Assembly (NCBI GenBank): GCA_026770575.1 | Contig: MU657435.1 | Span: 2,611 to 38,822, forward strand | From: Pelagophyceae sp. CCMP2097 | Lineage: Eukaryota > Sar > Pelagophyceae | DNA: 36,212 bases | Direction: 5' to 3' | In this document: one piece after another, positions 1 to 10,611 of the stretch | How positions within the stretch are numbered: the stretch's first letter is position 1 | How the letters are laid out: every line of letters begins with the position of its first letter | The notes under the pieces: generated by a model | What the model saw: the letters and a program-made list of their open reading frames with translations, nothing else | Told to the model about the DNA's origin: nothing | Database searches by the model: none | Position numbers and translations under genes: made by a program

Positions 1-150
1 GGTTTAACGGTAACTGCGGCGGCCGGAGCTAAAGCGGTCGCCGCGGTAAAAGCGATATAATCCTCGGTTACGGCCGCAGACGCCGGGCCCCCTCGGGTGC
101 CCACCGGAGTGACTGAGGCGCCCTCGAGGGGCGCGGCGAGGGAGGTCGCG

Positions 151-447
151 ATGGCCGGGGAGCCCTCGGGCGCCACGGCGGCCGGGGCTTCCTCAGACGC
201 CCCGAAGGTCGAGGAACCCGCAGGGTCCTCGGAATCAGTTGCCGAACCCGACGCCCCTAAACGGTGCGACGGGGATGACACGAGCAGCGAGCGCAGCGGC
301 GGCAACGCCTTCAGGTTGGACTTCGTTGCCGGAGACGGTAGCTTCTTTGCCGACGACGATAACGCCGAACCCAGGCCGCGCGACCGCGTCGCGGGGCCGC
401 TCATTTGCAGCAGCCCTACTCGGGCGCGGGGGTCAAATGTACTTTAG
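151..447 (+). CDS. Hypothetical acidic low-complexity ORF (doubtful)
   Basis: Open frame from the first in-frame ATG (151) to a stop at 447, 98 codons. The predicted product is rich in Ala, Glu, Ser, Pro and Asp, with no recognisable domain, signal peptide or membrane segment. The frame is also open for about 54 bases before the ATG. Such frames arise easily in GC-rich DNA, so this may be chance or one exon of a gene starting left of the window. I see nothing else convincing in 1-828. Confidence 0.22.
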   Translation: MAGEPSGATAAGASSDAPKVEEPAGSSESVAEPDAPKRCDGDDTSSERSGGNAFRLDFVAGDGSFFADDDNAEPRPRDRVAGPLICSSPTRARGSNVL

Positions 448-828
448 GAAATACACATCACTATACCGCCCGCGTGCCCTCGGGTGCGCGGGTCGGCTTG
501 ATCCTCCAACAGCAAGAGATGCTGTTGCGAGGTTAAGGGCTTGAACAAGTCCGTCGTTAACGCCGCAGCGAAGGCGCCGATGGCGCCCCCGCGACCACTT
601 TCACCGCCGCGCTCGGCGCCCTCGCGACCGTCCAGCGCACCCACGCGGCGCACGCCTCGGCGCTCGGCGCCCTCGAACGAGCCTTTGATGCCGAGATGGT
701 CCGAACCGGCGTCTTTCATCAGTGAAGCCGAAGACGGGGCGGCTCCCACAGTCTTTCCCAACGTGTAACCCGATGTCCACATCACCTTTGAGCTCGAGAG
801 CCCGAGCTCGGCCGTGTGCTCTTTCGTC

Positions 829-2247
829 ATGAAGCCGTCGCAGGCCCTGCTCGCAAACGATCGGCAGGCGCTCCAAGACGACCGCGCGGCCATGATGCGG
901 CAAGTGGACGAGAAGCTCGCGCGCGGTGAAGCCACGCTAGAGGAGAAGCGCGCGGCCGTCGAGCGCGACCGCGCTGAGTTGGACGACGAGAAGGCGCGCA
1001 TGCGGGCAGCGGCACCGCCGCCTGACGGCATCGTCAAGCTCAACGTAGGCGGCGCGCGCTTCGAGGCGTCGCGCGCCGTGCTGACAAAGGTCGAGGACTC
1101 GATGCTCGGCCGCATGTTTGGGCGCTGCGACGCGATGATCCAGTCCGATCCCGACGACGGGTCCATCTTCATCGACCGCGACGGCGAGCGCTTCCGACTG
1201 ATCCTCGACTTCCTCCGCGACCTCGACGGCTCGCACACGCAGAGGACGATCCGCGCATTAGCCGAAGCCGCGCAAGAATCCATGATGAAGGAGCTGGACT
1301 ACTTTGGCCTCGAGGTTGCCGTGTTCGGCGCGCGGCCGTGGACCGACGACGCGGCGTTCCGACCGGGGCCGACGATGAGCTCAGTACGTTTACTTTGCGC
1401 CGCCGTGCTCGCCGGAGGGCGCGTCCTCGTGCTAGGCGGTCGTTCGAGTGGGTCAGCTTTAAACACGACGTTATTGCTCGACACGCAGACGATGGCGTTT
1501 ACGGCTGGGCCGAACTTGCTCACGAGACGAAGCGAATGTGCGGTCTTCAGATCAACGCGGACCGCGTGCTCGTGGTGGGCGGAATCAGTGGTGGTCGTGA
1601 TACGGACACGACGGAGATCTTCCACCTCTCGACGCTCACGGTCACGCCGGGGCCGAACATGCCATCGCCGCGAGCCGGCTGTGCCGCTGTCGCTCTCGAT
1701 GCCCCGCAGGGTCCTCGTCGTTGGCGGTCACGATGCCGCGTCTTTCTTGTCGACAACTGAGATCCTCAACCTGGACACGATGGCCTTTGCGCCCGGGCCC
1801 GCCATGGCCTCTCCTCGCTACTGCTGCGCGGCCGTCGCGCTCGACGAGCACCGCATCATGGTGGCTGGTGGCATATCAAGTCCAGATCACGCTTTGACTA
1901 CGACGGAAATCCTCGACGTCCGGACCATGGCGTTCGCGCCCGGTCCGTCGATGAGCTCGGCGCGCAATGAATGCGCAGCCGTGCCAGTCGATGCTCGAAA
2001 CGTCCTCGTCATCGGCGGGCGGGACTCGGCAAAGACGCCATTTGCCACCACCGACCTCCTCGACGTGGTGACGATGGAGTTTTCGCCTGGGCCAACCATG
2101 CAGGTTGGTCGCAATGCCATCGCAGCCGTCCGACTCGACGCTGCAGAGGAAGCATCGCGGATCCTCGTGCTCGGAGGAAGAACGTCCGAAACAGAGGTGC
2201 TCGCCGTCGAGCTAAGAGGCGCGCGAGCGACGCGCCACCGGCGTTGA
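829..2247 (+). CDS. BTB (K+-channel T1-type) / kelch-repeat protein with two compensating frameshifts
   Basis: Probable substrate-adaptor or scaffold: an N-terminal charged helix (residues ~5-60), a T1-type BTB domain (~65-165; IVKLNVGGARFEASR, then FIDRDGERFRLILDFLRD), then about five or six kelch-like blades of the form PGP-x-M...CAAV-x-LD...RVLVLGG. BTB-kelch proteins commonly recruit substrates to cullin-3 ligases; that role is inference here. The ATG at 829 is chosen because the frame upstream only offers a GTG at 814. The second blade is read in another frame: the frame slips near 1540-1545 and returns near 1709-1711 in a run of three G. Treating these as one lost base and one extra base makes all blades equal in length and restores CAA..L.....RVLVVGG. 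No GT-AG intron explains it, so it is either a sequence error or a damaged allele. Confidence 0.82.
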   Translation: MKPSQALLANDRQALQDDRAAMMRQVDEKLARGEATLEEKRAAVERDRAELDDEKARMRAAAPPPDGIVKLNVGGARFEASRAVLTKVEDSMLGRMFGRCDAMIQSDPDDGSIFIDRDGERFRLILDFLRDLDGSHTQRTIRALAEAAQESMMKELDYFGLEVAVFGARPWTDDAAFRPGPTMSSVRLLCAAVLAGGRVLVLGGRSSGSALNTTLLLDTQTMAFTAGPNLLTRRSECAVFRSTRTACSWWAESVVVVIRTRRRSSTSRRSRSRRGRTCHRREPAVPLSLSMPRRVLVVGGHDAASFLSTTEILNLDTMAFAPGPAMASPRYCCAAVALDEHRIMVAGGISSPDHALTTTEILDVRTMAFAPGPSMSSARNECAAVPVDARNVLVIGGRDSAKTPFATTDLLDVVTMEFSPGPTMQVGRNAIAAVRLDAAEEASRILVLGGRTSETEVLAVELRGARATRHRR

Positions 2248-2968
2248 CATATGTGGTACCGACGTGTCGGTGCCATGCGCAACGAAACACATCGAGCAGC
2301 CCGCAAGAAGGCGGGGCCCTCTCTTGCAGATGCCGCCACGACGCCGGAGATGACGCCACGACGCCACGACGCGCACGACACTCCCTCCCGTACGCTCCTC
2401 ACGAACCCCCACTGGTGCCTCCGACTGGCGTCGTCATTTGAGCATCCTTCACTAGTGTGGCCTTGCCAATGACGTAGAGGGGCGTCCATTGCGGCCGACG
2501 CAGGCCCACGGTGGGGGGCTGGTTCGTGTCAAGTGCGAGTTTGAATCTAAAGTGCGAGGTTAAACTATTGCGATGTCAATGCGCCCGGACCGGTGGCATG
2601 AGACCGTCAGAGATGTCCCAGGGCCCGCCCTCTCCACGACGCAAGCGAGGGGCAGCCTCGTTTGGGCGCGGGGCTCGCGTCCAAAAGCCGTGTTTTCTTC
2701 TATGCGGGATTCGACCGTGTCACAGACAATGAAGGAGTGGCGCGCCTGTGGGACTTCGCCGCCGCCGCGGCAACTGCCTGCGGGGCCCGTCGGGCGTGAT
2801 ATGACAAGGACCCGCCAGAACGACGTAGCGACGCCCACGGGACGACGCGCGCCGAGCCTCGCGACTCGCGATGGCGCCTTTGGCGGGTAGCCTGATGAAC
2901 GTCGTACCCAATTGTTTTCTTTAACACATACACAGCCCGCCGCCTCGCCGGGCGCGCGCCCTCTGGCG
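2248..2968. other. Intergenic, no gene seen
   Basis: Stretch between the kelch gene and the 3' end of the Rab gene. It holds a short imperfect tandem motif around 2335-2375 (repeats of GCCACGACGCC). No frame shows a recognisable family. Part of it is presumably 3' UTR of both convergent genes. Confidence 0.5.
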
Positions 2969-3708
2969 CTAGCAGCAGCCCTTTTGCTCGGCCTTGCCGC
3001 CGGCGTTGAGCTTGACGCCGTTCCGCTTGGCGCCCGGCGCCGTCGAGGAGACGAGCACCGGGTTCTCGAGGACCTTGGCGCAGACTTCGTCAAAGGCCTG
3101 CTCGACGCCGAACGCCGTCTTGGCCGAGGCCTCGAGGAAGAGCATGCCTTTGCGGCGGGCCCACGCCTCGCCGTCCGCCTTGGGCACCACGCGGTCGCAG
3201 TCCACCTTGTTCCCCACGAGGAGCTTGACGACGTCGGCGCCCCCGCCGGGCGTGTACACCTCGACCTCTTGCAGCCACTGCTGCAGGTTCTCAAACGTAT
3301 CGCGCCGCGTCACCTGCGGCCGCCGCGTTGCCGCAGCCGCGCGCGCGGCCTCTCAGTAGCGGGGCCCGACGCACGTCGTAGACGAAGATGATGCCGTGCG
3401 CGCCGCGGTAGTAGGACGACGTGAGCGTGCGGAAGCGCTCCTGGCCAGCGGTATCCCAGAGCGTCATCTTCACCCGCTTGCCGTCGTCCGTCTGGACCAG
3501 CTTGACTTTGAAGTCGACGCCTGCGAGGGCCCGCGCGTCAACCGGGCGCCGCGTGAGGTGGGGCGCCGCGGGGCGAGGGGGGCTGACCAATCGTCGAGCC
3601 CAGGTTTTGGTCAAACGTGTCGTCGGTGAAGCGGAGCAGGATGGAGCTCTTGCCCACGCCCGCGTCGCCGATGAGCAAAATCTTCAGCAGGTGGTCGTAG
3701 TCGCTCAT
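2969..3708 (-). CDS. RAB18: Rab18/RabC-type small GTPase
   Basis: Membrane-traffic GTPase of the Rab18 family, known elsewhere for ER, lipid-droplet and endosomal trafficking. Three exons: 3708-3588, 3520-3375 and 3313-2969, giving 203 residues, the usual Rab length. Introns are 67 and 61 nt and both junctions keep phase. Visible motifs: P-loop [14 protein letters not shown] followed by TIGVDFKVK (switch I, very Rab18-like); [19 protein letters not shown] (switch II); [12 protein letters not shown] across the second intron; GNKVD; EASAKT; and a C-terminal KGCC for geranylgeranylation. The start [15 protein letters not shown] is the only ATG in frame before the P-loop. All catalytic and prenylation elements are present, so it should be functional. 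Confidence in Rab is near certain; subfamily assignment rests on the TIGVDFKVK and VTRRDTF strings. Confidence 0.95.
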
Positions 3709-4009
3709 GTCGACGCCGTCGGTCGCGATCGAAGGAATGGAAAAAAGTGATCGCTGAAAAGGGGCTGTTCCTCGCGCACGCGCCTCGGCGGAACCAATCG
3801 CAAGGAGCCGCCCGCGATCGACCCGCCGCGGCTCCCAAGACGCTTCACGATGTGATCACCGTAAAAGACTTGATCAAAACCCCTATCCCGTATTGCGTTT
3901 TCAGAAGGGCCATTGTTCTCCGAAAGTTTTTTGGTCGAAGAAGTCGCCGGTACAATATTGTAATTCCTAAGCCGAAGAAGGCCAGGGTGGATCTTAAGCA
4001 AGCAGCAAG

Positions 4010-4486
4010 GCGTCGAAAGTGAATGTGTTTGAATCCTTTGGGTACGGCCGCGCGTGGCTCGGGTACACGCAAGACGAGGGCCAAACGGCCACGGACGCTG
4101 CCTGGCTCTGGGAGGACGGCCGCTGTGATTCGTGCTTCGTGCCGCCGTGGGTACGTGCAATTGATGCTTCTTTCGGAGATGATGTTGAATGCATCGTTCC
4201 TCCACCGTGGTAGGCCCTGGAGAAAGGCGCCGACTGCGACGGGCGCACGGGCCAGCCCGACGACGGGGGGCCCGGCCCTTCGAACTGCGAGGACGGCGCG
4301 GAGCAGTGCTCAGTCGTCTTCAAGAGCGCCTTTGAGTGGACGGACTACACAATCGCAGACTATCCGTGTACCGGTAACCCGGACAGCTGGAACATCGCCT
4401 GCCTCTGCGAGGAGGTCCCGACTCCGAAATGCTACAAAGGCGGAAAAGGCGGCAAAAAACAGGGCGAGGAAGGAAACGGAGATTGA
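4010..4486 (+). CDS. Cys-rich hypothetical protein (5' end unresolved)
   Basis: Two exons, 4010-4150 and 4214-4486, joined across a 63-nt intron (GTACGT...GTAG) in phase 0. The predicted C-terminal part is about 138 residues and contains nine Cys, many Asp/Gly/Pro and Trp, then a GGKGGKKQGEEGNGD tail. The spaced Cys pattern (DGRCDSC, DC, NC, QC, ACLC) looks like a disulfide-bonded extracellular module, but I do not recognise the family. No ATG precedes the first exon in frame (stop at 3995-3997). The coding sequence therefore either starts at a non-ATG or, more likely, has an upstream exon joined at an AG near 4009 that would carry a signal peptide. Confidence 0.55.
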
Positions 4487-5238
4487 GGGCCGAGAGCCCA
4501 GAGCGCCCAAGCGCAGACGTGGCCCACGTCGCGCGCGCGGAATCGCACCCCCACCCGCATCACGAGCCGAGGTTTTCGCTTAAACAAGATATCCTATTGA
4601 CTATTGAGCCGCCGCGCGCCGAAGACATCATGCGCGCAAGCGAGCCCCTCTGGCACACATCGAACGAGCGCCTCGGAGGCCGTCTCAAACTCCGTCGTAC
4701 AGCAGTATCATAGACTTAGACTTCTCCAAGACTTACGACAGGAATGTTGCTTCAATGCTTAAAATCCACCGTTGGTGGGGCTGGCCCAAGAAGGGTACGC
4801 CCGTCTAATCGGTGCAAAGACAGCCCCGGGGAACCCAGGCAAAAAGGCCCGGGCGTCATGCCTCGAAGGCGCTCTCATGTTGTGGAAACAACAGATTGAG
4901 AGCGGGTCCAGGAAGAATATGTCACCGAGGGTCCCCCGTGGCGTCGGCCAGAAAGCGCGGGGGCCCCACTGGGGGCGTGAACGCGGGTGCCGCACGAATT
5001 GTCAGCTCAAAGGCCACACAAAACGTGGGCCCAGAAACACACAGACGACGGGTCGCACCATCGTCGGCGCGCCCGCGCCTCGCTCGCCGCAGCTGCGCAG
5101 ACGGTCACAATACTCGAATACCTGCGATCCTGAAGCATTTTTCATAATTTGTTCGGAGCGTGCCATTGCCAAGCGTCACGGGACATCTGCGGAGTAGCCG
5201 GAGCTCGAGCGACGCGGCCTGCACGCACACCGCCGAGG
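4487..5238. other. Intergenic, no gene seen
   Basis: About 750 bases with several medium ORFs but no familiar protein string, no signal peptide and no splice-compatible exon pairs that I could identify. Presumably holds the 3' UTR of the Cys-rich gene and the promoter of the following gene. Confidence 0.4.
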
Positions 5239-6059
5239 ATGCTCGCCGCGTGCCGCCGCATGCGGCCGAGGCCAGCGGGCGCGGCTGCGGCGCGGCTGCT
5301 GAGCGGCGCCGTATACGATTCGCAGAGCGGTGCGCCCCGAGCCGGCGCCCACGTTACCCGCGCCGGCGCGCCGGCAGCGGGCGCGTAGGCATGTGGCGCG
5401 ACCTGGACCCGCCGCTGCGGCTCTACGAGCTGACGCCGCGCAAGAAGGCTGCACCGAACGAAATCATCCACGCGCGGCGGACGCGTTGGTTTCGCGTGCC
5501 CGACGGCGCCAGCATCCGCCTGGCACCGGCCATCTCCCACGACGCGACGCTCGCGACGCGGGGAGACGCGCTCGCGCTCGCGAAAAAGGCGCACGACTTG
5601 GGCATCCCGCAGCACGTCGTCGTCACAGACGCGTGCGTGGACTCGCGTCGATCGGCGCGCGCCACCGTCCGCCGCAGGTTCGACGCCGACGGGGTCGAGA
5701 TGCAGCAGCTCATTGCCGAGCTCGCAGACCTCGACGTCCGGTCCATCATGCTCTGCACGTCGCCGACAACGACGCATGACGACATGGAGGAGCTGGTGGA
5801 TCTCCTCGGCGAGGTCGACGTGAGCGGCCTGACCATGCGGCAGCGCCTCGGACTGCGTCTTGACGCTTCAGCCGACGTGGGCGCTGCCGTCGACTTTGCG
5901 GCAAAGGCGCTCAAGATAAAGCAGTTCGACTGCGACGCCGTCGCGCGCCGGGCGCCGGCGACGGCCGACCTTATCGACGCGCTCACCGCGCAACGCGCAT
6001 TCAGCGAATCGCTCGACGATTATGAGATGATCGACTATTGCTGCATCTACACGCCCTAG
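5239..6059 (+). CDS. Presequence-bearing TIM-barrel protein, HMG-CoA-lyase-like (degenerate)
   Basis: Two exons, 5239-5329 and 5389-6059, joined by a 59-nt intron (GTGCGC...GTAG), giving 253 residues. The first exon encodes MLAACRRMRPRPAGAAAARL, rich in Arg and Ala with no acidic residue, which reads as a mitochondrial presequence. The body has alternating beta and alpha segments (IPQHVVVTDACVD; VRSIMLCTSPTTTHDDMEEL; LRLDASADVGAAVDFAAKAL) in the order and spacing of the HMG-CoA-lyase barrel (VRGYVSC..., YEISLGDTIG..., VHCHDTYGQALAN). The metal-binding HxH, the N-terminal Arg-Asp motif and the catalytic-loop Cys context are not visible, so activity as a lyase is doubtful. If the family guess is wrong, it remains a conserved-looking single-domain organellar protein. 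An alternative start is the ATG at 5391. Confidence 0.6.
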
Positions 6060-6200
6060 AGCCACGCAAGACGCCGTCGACAGCGACTCGAAGACTCGGA
6101 AGATCGCGAGGCAGCACCGAGTCGGCGTCGTCCAGAGCGCAACCCGTCGCCCTGCGCCCCCGCTTATGAGTTAACGCAACCGTTACCTCCCTCGAGGGTC

Positions 6201-7693
6201 TTAACCAAAGGGGCGGATGTTGCAAATGTCGGCGCAGCCGATGATGATCTCCATGGAGATGAGGATGATGATGATCCACTCGAGCGTGTTCGACCTACGC
6301 GCCAGAGTCGGCCGGCGGCGCGGCGGCGAGCAAGCGGACGGCGCCCCGCGTCGCTCCGTCGCACAACGTCTGTCAAAAGGAGTCAGAAGGCGTCTCTTCG
6401 ACGCCGCGCGTCGCTTCTGGCCGTGGAGCATTTCGAGGAAGAACTTGGTATTATACTGTATCAGGTTGAGCTTAAACTCAATCTTCTTGAAGCGCTCCTC
6501 GACCTCGAACTCGTCGCGCAGGCCGTCCCAGATCTTCATGTACTCCAAAAACTTCCACGCCGGGTCCGAACGCTCCAAGAGGCCGATCCTGCGCCGCGCA
6601 CGTTACACGGAGTCCGCGGGCGCTCGAGGTCCCGCGACGGCCGCAAGACGCACTTTGCGATGACGTCTGTGAACATGGTGTTGTTCTGGGCGACGAGGCG
6701 GAAGAGCGACTGGCGCTCGAGGTCGGTGAAGACACCCGTCTGCTCTACGCTCGCGTTGAGCTTCGAGAACGTCGCCAACATCGCATCGACCTTGACGCTG
6801 TAATAATCCAAAGCCACGGACTGCGCCACGACGGTGGCGATGACGGAGAGGTTGTGCACGTCGAGGCGCGGCACGGTCACCGCGTCGAAGCGCACCTCGC
6901 TCGGGCCGCCCGCGGGCGACGCGCTCCGGTCGAGGAGGCCCTGGTTCAGCGAGAGGGCGGCCATCTTGCGCCGGAGCGACTCCTTGCCCGTGACGGAGAT
7001 GAGCTCCGTCTTGTGCTTGGGCCACTCGAGCGCGTCGTCCACCGCCGGCGACCCCGCGGGCGGCCGGATCTTCACGCAGTAGTCCTCCGTCGGCTGGAAC
7101 CCCTCCGGGATCGGCTCGGTGCAGATCGGCGCGAACGAACGCAGGCACCGCTCTAAGCGGGGAAACTGAGACCGGCGAGATTCGGCGGGCAAAGGGACGC
7201 ACTCTGCGCGTCGTCGTTGACGTGGAAGAAGACGACGGAGCCGTAGGCGAAGACGACGGCGTGGCCGCGCAGGCCCATCAGCTCGGAGTCCTTGCTCGAC
7301 TCTTCCTTGTCGAAGGAGAGCAGGACGGAGTTGTGGTGCCGCGTGCCCGCCTGGCGCACGAGGCGTGCTCGCCTTTGGCGCCATCGGAAGGAGGGGCCCT
7401 ATACCCTCCTTTATAGTCCCGGTCGGCGGGCGTCTCACGTAGACTGCGTTTTCGTTGGTGTCGTCTGGCCGCGCGACGTAGAGCTTGGCCACGTCTATGG
7501 ACCGCGCCACGTAGTACGCCTTCACCGGCATGACGCGCTCCACGATGCCCAACGGCGGCGGCGGCAAAGCGTCGCGCGATGAATCGAACGCGCGCCGGCC
7601 GCCGACGAGCCACGAGGCGCCGCTCTGGAACGACCGCCGCGCAACAGGCGCCGTGGACCCGAATCCCCGCGCCGAAAAAAGGACCGCCCGCAT
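6201..7693 (-). CDS. DUF155 / RMND1 family mitochondrial inner-membrane protein
   Basis: Relative of RMND1, which in animals supports mitochondrial translation, and of yeast Rmd1. Five exons: 7693-7439, 7350-7203, 7152-6654, 6588-6415 and 6294-6201, giving 389 residues. N-terminus MRAVLFSARGFGSTAPVARR is a typical presequence. The DUF155 core is clear: HAVVFAYGSVVFFHV, VAQSVALDYYSVKVD, QTGVFTDLERQSLFRLVAQN, LEYMKIWDGLRDEFEVEERF, KIEFKLNLIQYNTKFFLEML, then SNTLEW followed by a hydrophobic C-terminal anchor (IIIILISMEIIIG). Introns are 88, 50, 65 and 120 nt. The last one has a GC donor, is a multiple of three and lacks stops, so it could be retained as 40 Arg-rich residues; family alignment (HGQK joined directly to SNTLEW) argues for removal. 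Confidence 0.92.
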
Positions 7694-7973
7694 CTTCGCG
7701 GACCGCGCGCGCGCGGCGATGCCCCGGGGTTTAAAGAACGGCCGACGTCGCGGGCTGAGGAACACCTCGTCCCTCGAAGCACGTCTCGTGAAGGGTCCCT
7801 TCGCCGGAATCTCGCTCGCGGCGGGCTTTGATGAAAGCTCCAAGGAAAGTTTCGTTGGGATGAAAGTTTCGGATCGTCATATTTGTACTCGAATTTCTTC
7901 GAGCCTGCGTAGGTGAGCGGCGATCCTTCCAGGCCGCGGGCGTTCGCTGGCGGGGCCCTTTCGGCACGCGCGC

Positions 7974-9173
7974 ATGGCCCCCTCGCGGGAGGAGCTTCCC
8001 GCGGCTGTCGAGGCACAGGTGCTGGTGGCATACCGGTCCGTCGGCTCGGGCTTGTGGGGCGTGCTGCTCCGGTCCGCGGGCATGCCGCTGGAGAAGATTG
8101 CTCTATGCGTCAACTCGTCGGCGGTCTCGGGCTCGGGCCAGTTCGCGCAGGCCGTGCGCATCACCTTTCGCGAAGGGCCGCTGGCGCCGTATAGATGCGT
8201 CGGCGCCGCGTCGGTCGTGGCGTGGTTTCTGCAGTACAGCACCATGACTCTCGTCTTCCAGTTCTGCGACCACGGCCTCGCCGCGGCGACGAACACGCCG
8301 CCCGTCGTCTACGGCGACGAGCTGCAGCAGCCGCAGCGTGTCTCCGACGGCGCCGACGTCGCCGCGCGCAAGGCCGCCAAGGACCTGGCCGCCGCCGCCG
8401 CCGCGGGCATCGTCGAGTCCGCCGTCTCGAACCGCGCAGAGGCGCAAAGATTCTTCGGCCTCGACAAGTTCGCAAAGGTCGAGGTGCGTGGCAAGTGGAG
8501 CTCTTTGAGACCCACGGAGGACCTGCTTTGAGGACGCCGCCAGGCCGCCGGCACGGCGAGCGCGCTGCGCCGCGCCGTGGGCCCTGCTTTCGTGGCCAAC
8601 GTTTCGCGGAACTCGGCCATGTGCTATTCGGCCTTTGTCGCAACGCCCATCCTCTACTCGCTGCTGCCGCAAGAAACCAAGGACCGGCCGGGCTCGTTTT
8701 TCTACTTTGCGCTGGGCGTCAACATGTTCGCCGGCAACGGCCTCGCGGTGACGCAGCAGTGCCTCTGGGGCCGCGCGGCGCCGCGTCCAAGACGTGGCAC
8801 ACGCGAAAGATTCGACGGTGGGGCGACGGAACCGCGATCGAGGCTCGATGCAGAGCGAAAACCTGCCGTCGTCGACCGTCGTACGATTCCGGGGCGTCGT
8901 CGACTGTGATCCATCCTAGGCGCGCTCGAGTACCACGCGGCGGCGCACCCGCCGCGGGCCATATCGTACCGCGACGTTGTCGCACAGGCGCTCCAGACGG
9001 ACGGCCCCGCCGCGTTTTTCACGCCGTCGAAATGGTTCGCGCGCGTCCTCATGAACGCGCCCGCCGAGGGCACGCTGGCCTGGTTCTACAACCGCGTCCT
9101 TCCGCTCGGCGAGCGGACATGCCTCGACAGCGCCCGCGCCGTCTACGAACGACGACCCGCCTTCGCGCGATGA
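7974..9173 (+). CDS. Divergent mitochondrial-carrier-like membrane protein
   Basis: Three exons. Exon 1 (7974-8483) and exon 2 (from 8544) are joined by a 60-nt GTGCGT...CAG intron; exon 3 is 8920-9173. The second donor is ambiguous (8785, 8794 or 8818 all keep frame), giving about 334-345 residues. Three related segments can be read, each a hydrophobic helix, a FREGPLAPYR- or QTDGPAAFF-type stretch and a second hydrophobic helix: residues ~35-95, ~165-210 and ~250-315. This resembles the three-fold SLC25 carrier repeat, but the signature PX[DE]XX[KR] is eroded (PLEKIA in the first segment). The function could be solute transport, or a carrier-derived structural protein. The conserved-looking end TPSKWFARVLMNAPAEG is not one I can assign to a named transporter. 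Confidence 0.62.
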
Positions 9174-9256
9174 GGCGCACTCTTTACACACGTGAACAGC
9201 CGCCGGTTGCACCCGCGGGGGGCATCGGGGAGGAGGGCCACTGCCCCGCCCGGCGC

Positions 9257-10349
9257 TCATCGGTGGGCGGCGAGCGTGCGCGTGGCGAGGAGGCACTCGG
9301 CAAGGATGCGGTGCCCCTGTGCGTTTGGGTGGAGCGAGTCGGGCATGAGGTCGGTGCGGACGTCGCCTTCAACGCCGCCGGCGAACCGGGCCCCGCAGTC
9401 GACGAGTTCGACGCGGGCCCGGAGGGGCGGCTCGAGGCCCTCGACGAGGGCGGCGACGCGGCTGTTGAGCGCCTCGACGGACGGTAGCCACGACGCCAAG
9501 GGCTGGCCGTGCTTGTCGCACCGCGGGGGGCAGATGCGGTTTGGCTTCTTGTCGCCCCGCGGGAGCGTGTTCTGCAACACGATGCGGGCCGCCGTGCCGC
9601 GCAGGAGTGCCTCGACGACGGCGAGCACGCCGCGCGCTGTCGCATTCGGGGTGTGACCTACACACGCGCAGCGTGCCTCGGCGCCCGCGGGCAACCCACG
9701 GTGCGAGTCTTACCCGCGCCGAGGTTGTTCGTGCCGATGAGCACGACGAAGACGGCGTCGGGGACCTCGGCGAGCTTGCGCGGCAGTTCCTAACGGTGAA
9801 GACGTCGTCCGGGCGCTTCCGAGCACGCGGCGGCGGCGGCCCAAGGACGCCGCCCGTTGGCACGCCGTTGGCGAGGCGCCAGAGCACGTGCTGCGTCTGG
9901 TCGCCCGAGATGGCGAGGATGAGCGGCTGGAAGCGCGGCGCGAAGAATTCGCTTAAGACCTTGGGCACGCCCCGCGCCCGCTTGCTCTTTTTGCCGACGC
10001 CGGTGCCGACCCACGACTCGGTGATGGAGTCGCCAACGAAGACGAGCGGCGGCGCCTCGTGCGCCCGCGCCGCGTAGGCCTGCGCGCTCGCGACGAGCTT
10101 GCCGTGGTAGGCCTGCCACTCGTCGAGCTGATGCGCTTCGTGCGTGGAGTACGGCGTCCGCGGGGACGCCACGTCGGGCGTCTCGCCGCACACGCCGCGC
10201 GCGTCGCACATCTGCTTACCGAACACGGCCTCGGCACGTCGATCGTAAACGACTCCGGAGACGATCGCCGCCCGAGACGTCACAAGGAGGCAGGCCGCCA
10301 CCAAGGACAATGCCGCGAACCAACGGAGCTCCGGAGTCCGACTCGACAT
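9257..10349 (-). CDS. Secreted SGNH/GDSL hydrolase, PAF-acetylhydrolase Ib-like
   Basis: Esterase of the SGNH superfamily, closest in style to the catalytic subunits of PAF-acetylhydrolase Ib. Exons 10349-9849, 9789-9714 and 9657-9257 give 325 residues; introns of 59 and 56 nt. N-terminus MSSRTPELRWFAALSLVAAC is a good signal peptide or anchor. Block I is FVGDSITESW (nucleophile Ser), block II ISGDQTQHVLWRL, block III LIGTNNLGAG, assembled across the second intron (GTAAGA donor), and block V DSLHPNAQGH (catalytic Asp and His). All four catalytic blocks are intact, so an active secreted or endomembrane lipase/esterase is expected. Substrate cannot be read from sequence. It is transcribed away from the MAD3-like gene with only 262 bases between the two start codons. 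Confidence 0.93.
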
Positions 10350-10611
10350 GAGCCTCGCCGAGAGTGGGCCAACGATGCCTGGACGTCGCCCGGGAGTCGG
10401 ACCGAGTCGGCGGGACCGCTTGGGTCCCGACGCAAGCTCTTCTCGCCGACACGCCGCCGGCCACCGGCGGGCGCGAGCCAAATTATCGCTGAAATTGAAA
10501 GCCGTTGCCGTTGGCACCTCGGAATTTTGTTGGCGGCCCTTGACGTGGACAAAAGAACGTCCAGGGGCCGACGCGCGCATCGTCGTCCCCGACGCAGGGT
10601 CCCCCTTTGAG
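10350..10611. promoter_or_regulatory. Shared divergent promoter region (SGNH esterase / MAD3-like)
   Basis: These 262 bases separate the start codons of two genes read outward, so both promoters must lie here or overlap coding sequence. It contains a less GC-rich patch around 10478-10505. No TATA box or specific factor site can be named with confidence. Confidence 0.4.

Noticed and set aside
444..1283. Minus-strand open frame opposite the BTB domain
   Set aside because: Shadow of the T1-BTB coding strand; Ser/Arg-rich with no motif.
10348..10611. Possible N-terminal extension of the MAD3-like protein from an ATG at 10348
   Set aside because: It would overlap the start codon of the divergent esterase, and the extension is Arg/Pro/Ser-rich; the ATG at 10612 begins directly ahead of the conserved TPR region.
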